Origin: an uncultured Prevotellaceae bacterium
GTDB taxonomy: Bacteria; Bacteroidota; Bacteroidia; Bacteroidales; Bacteroidaceae
Reading direction: 5' to 3'
Length of the DNA stretch: 64,000 nt
NCBI GenBank assembly: GCA_946540735.1
Contig: CAMNIN010000014.1
Span: forward strand, 1 to 64,000
The position numbers were made by a program, and so were the translations under genes. This document shows, piece after piece, positions 63,564-64,000 of the stretch (position 1 is its first letter; the number at the start of each line of letters is the position of its first letter). The notes below the pieces were generated by a model. That model saw only the letters and a program-made list of their open reading frames with translations. It was not told where the DNA came from and did not search any database.

Positions 63564-63870
63564 AAAAATAATTAATAAAAATGAATGAATTAATAAAGTT
63601 AGACTTTATGTTGTTCGAAAATCGGGTGCAAAGTTACTACTTTTTTCGCGAACCTAAGCCTTTTTTCTTTGTTATTATTTATAAAGACAGAACTGTTTTC
63701 CTCACATTTAATGATAATTAACGTTTTTTCGTTTCCCGATGATAATCTTCCACAAATTGCTTTGTCGTTTCACTTTTATTTCCTAATTTCGCAGCTGACA
63801 GACGAAGTTGTCCAGATCAATTGTTATAATGAGGCGGCTTCGGAATCCTGATTACGAAAAACTACTGACC
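63564..63870. other. AT-rich divergent region between rpsA and the next gene
   Basis: These 307 bases hold the rpsA leader and promoter, and a plus-strand near-consensus -7 box TAATTTCG at 63784-63791 for the gene starting at 63871. A 60-codon frame at 63669-63851 lacks any feature of a real protein. No other signal is seen. Confidence 0.5.
63629..63636 (-). promoter_or_regulatory. -7 box of rpsA
   Basis: On the minus strand TAACTTTG matches the consensus. Transcription near 63623 gives an AT-rich leader of about 60 bases, compatible with S1 autoregulation. The -33 element is not obvious. Confidence 0.6.
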
Positions 63871-64000
63871 ATGCGAATCTCTCAACTCTTTCCCTTACTG
63901 GCTTTTTCCCTGGCCATGGCTTTCCCTGGATATGCCCAGACGGTATATATCGACCTCACGGCACAAGGGTTCTCCAATGCGGAGGATGTGAGCGGTGTCA
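63871..64000 (+). CDS. Secreted protein, 5' end only (cut by the window)
   Basis: The first 43 codons of a gene that runs off the right edge. A signal peptide, MRISQLFPLLAFSLAMAFPG followed by YAQT, ends just before VYIDLTAQGF, which starts a mature extracytoplasmic domain. The part visible is too short to assign a family. The near-consensus -7 box about 80 bases upstream supports the start. Confidence 0.6.
   Translation, partial: MRISQLFPLLAFSLAMAFPGYAQTVYIDLTAQGFSNAEDVSGV

Noticed and set aside
63669..63851. A 60-codon frame in the rpsA divergent region
   Set aside because: AT-rich, spans a promoter-like box of the following gene, and has no conserved features.
1..64000. CRISPR arrays, insertion sequences, prophage or integrase genes
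   Set aside because: No regularly spaced repeats, transposase, integrase or phage structural genes were seen on either strand.

Overview
The window looks like a chromosome segment of a Bacteroidales bacterium, most likely Prevotellaceae (Prevotella in the broad sense, a fairly GC-rich member). The signs are a SusC/SusD pair, a hybrid two-component system of the polysaccharide-utilisation type, a C10 (streptopain-like) protease with a type IX secretion tail, a TamL-like Omp85 lipoprotein, DUF4230, DUF4890 and DUF4738 proteins, and many promoters of the Bacteroidetes form TTTG-(19-21)-TAnnTTTG. I see no rRNA, CRISPR array, insertion sequence or prophage. Most of it is ordinary core or near-core chromosome. 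These statements rest on reading motifs; no database search was run.

Layout. 107-4041: a two-gene minus-strand unit with a secreted TPR-CHAT (caspase-like) protein and a secreted partner of unknown family. 4233-19634: a polysaccharide locus with pectinesterase, SusC, SusD, a hybrid sensor/AraC regulator (overlapping a DnaQ-type exonuclease gene) and a GH31 enzyme followed by AzlC/AzlD amino-acid exporter genes. A three-copy operator-like repeat lies between the pectinesterase and susC genes. 19852-25835: an M48 metallopeptidase with a probable TerB-like tail, then sbcD and sbcC. 25845-30118 (minus): hisB, a membrane protein, a TrmH-family RNA methyltransferase and an NhaC antiporter. 30234-36072 (plus): a C10 protease, a tiny acidic protein and a TamL-like protein.

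36096-38890: an AT-rich AAA ATPase with a winged-helix tail, probably acquired by transfer, then a WalJ/YycJ-like metallo-hydrolase and a hypothetical protein with internal repeats. 38952-41672 (minus): pyrB-pyrI-glyA. 41802-44117: penicillin-binding protein 1A. 44176-44425: an isolated short transcription unit with its own promoter, terminator and a 26-codon reading frame. 44471-46031 (minus): CE1-type esterase, FeoB-associated Cys-rich protein and tRNA-Cys. 46382-48841: GH95. 48850-52241 (minus): two DUF4230 proteins, an AGCS symporter and a metallo-hydrolase. 52483-53772: two small envelope proteins. 53840-61642 (minus): M16 peptidase and the hexuronate genes uxaB, uxuB and uxuA. 61785-63563: ribosomal protein S1. 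A secreted protein is cut by the right edge.

Working together, the pectinesterase and SusC/SusD capture and de-esterify pectin-like material, the hybrid regulator probably controls them, and uxuA, uxuB and uxaB take the released uronic acids toward 2-keto-3-deoxygluconate. The GH31, GH95 and CE1 enzymes point to xylose- and fucose-decorated plant glycans as well. The parts least explained by known biology are the TPR-CHAT pair, the short transcription unit at 44.2 kb, the acidic peptide behind the C10 protease, and the operator arrays at 5.5 kb and 37.3 kb.
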